From: Bacteroidales bacterium UBA1745
GTDB taxonomy: Bacteria; Bacteroidota; Bacteroidia; Bacteroidales; UBA932
DNA length: 6,766 nt
NCBI GenBank assembly: GCA_002314885.1
Contig: DCHT01000067.1
Span: 4,574-11,339 of the forward strand
Direction: 5' to 3'
Shown here piece after piece: positions 6,152 to 6,766 of this stretch. Positions within the stretch are counted from its first letter, which is position 1, and each line of letters opens with the position of its first letter. The notes under the pieces were generated by a model, which was not told the origin of the DNA, ran no database searches, and worked only from the letters and a program-made list of their open reading frames with translations. A program made the position numbers and the translations under genes.

Positions 6152-6766
6152 TTATTTCTTTATGTTAGGGAGTTCGAGACCATAGCCCTTCTTCCTGTCC
6201 TCCGCCTTGAGGAGTATGCTGAGGATGAGGGCGAGAATGCCGAATGAGGAGAATACGATCATAGGCACGAGGTATCCGCCGGTTGACTGACGGAGGGCGC
6301 CGATGATCTTAGGCACGAAGCAGAGGCCTATGTTCTGAACCCAGAAGATGAGGCAGTATGCAGAGCCGAGAATCTTCTCGTCGATGATCTTCGGAACTGA
6401 AGGCCACAGGGCTGCAGGCACGAGTGAGAAGCTTACGCCGAGGGTGACGATCAGAAGCAGGGCGAACCACTTGTGAGGGAACACAGGGAGGATGAATGCG
6501 AAGCTGAGGTGGCAGGCAATCATAATGATGGAGCCGAGCATCAGCATAGATGCACCCTTGCCCACGCGGTCGAGGAAGATGCCGAGGAAAGGAGTGAGGC
6601 ACATCGCAAGGATAGGGAAGCAGCTGAACAGACGGGCTGCGTCGGTAGCTTCGATTGCGAGAGTGGTCTCAAGGAAGTTGGTGGCATATCTCTGGAATGG
6701 GAAGATGGCGCTGTAGTAAAGCACGCAGAGAAGGGCCACGATCCAGAACATCTTGCTCTTGAAGAT
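6152..6766 (-). CDS. MFS transporter, C-terminal half (runs off right edge), paralogue of its neighbour
   Basis: The last 204 codons of a second MFS transporter; the frame is open to the edge, so the ATG at 6751 is internal and not the real start. The fragment corresponds to the second six-helix bundle. It has a motif-A-like GIFLDRVGKGA (62-72) and the same signature block as the downstream gene, SLVPAALWPSVPKII (114-128) and LGSAYCLIFWVQNIG (133-147). It ends with a short charged tail. It aligns along its length with residues from about 237 of the adjacent transporter, so the two arose by tandem duplication or are partners from one subfamily. The stop TAA is immediately followed by the next gene's ATG. 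The residues equivalent to the Glu/Arg substrate pair would lie in the missing N-terminal half, so whether both copies share a substrate cannot be judged here. Confidence 0.92.
   Translation of the reverse strand: MFKSKMFWIVALLCVLYYSAIFPFQRYATNFLETTLAIEATDAARLFSCFPILAMCLTPFLGIFLDRVGKGASMLMLGSIIMIACHLSFAFILPVFPHKWFALLLIVTLGVSFSLVPAALWPSVPKIIDEKILGSAYCLIFWVQNIGLCFVPKIIGALRQSTGGYLVPMIVFSSFGILALILSILLKAEDRKKGYGLELPNIKK

Noticed and set aside
6737..6751. ATG at 6751 as the true start of the second MFS gene
   Set aside because: The frame stays open to the window edge, and the visible part is only the C-terminal half of a 12-helix transporter, so the gene begins outside.

Overview
The window looks like chromosome of a Bacteroidales-type bacterium (phylum Bacteroidota). 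The evidence is a family S46 dipeptidyl peptidase (a family prominent in this phylum), promoter elements of the Bacteroides type (TTTG / TAnnTTTG) instead of classical -35/-10 boxes, starts with little Shine-Dalgarno signal, and an insertion-like element with a Y1 (HUH) REP-associated transposase. The genus cannot be fixed from the sequence.

Layout. (a) 1-1208, minus strand: a two-gene unit, a SpoU/TrmH-type RNA 2'-O-methyltransferase followed after 2 bases by the first 127 codons of shikimate dehydrogenase (aroE), which runs off the left edge. (b) 1363-2625: a compact REP/RAYT element. A single 319-aa Y1 transposase with its own consensus promoter is bracketed by two near-identical hairpin palindromes that share 35 identical bases, and by two inner half-palindromes at almost symmetric distances. 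(c) 2662-4783, plus strand: an exported S46 dipeptidyl peptidase with an intact His-Asp-Ser triad and the Arg that marks the DPP11 (Asp/Glu-preferring) subtype. (d) 4794-4818: a strong bidirectional terminator between convergent genes. (e) 4823-6766, minus strand: two tandem paralogous MFS transporters fused stop-to-start (TAAATG); the upstream one is cut by the right edge.

How the parts may work together. The S46 enzyme would release dipeptides with Asp/Glu in the second position in the periplasm. The MFS pair resembles the eukaryotic lysosomal dipeptide carrier MFSD1, including a Glu and an Arg 31 residues apart that match its reported substrate-binding pair as I recall it. A periplasmic dipeptide-release and inner-membrane dipeptide-uptake locus is therefore a reasonable, testable proposal. 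The REP/RAYT element is probably a separate insertion in the divergent intergenic region between the methyltransferase and the peptidase. I see no CRISPR array, tRNA, rRNA or recognisable defence system.
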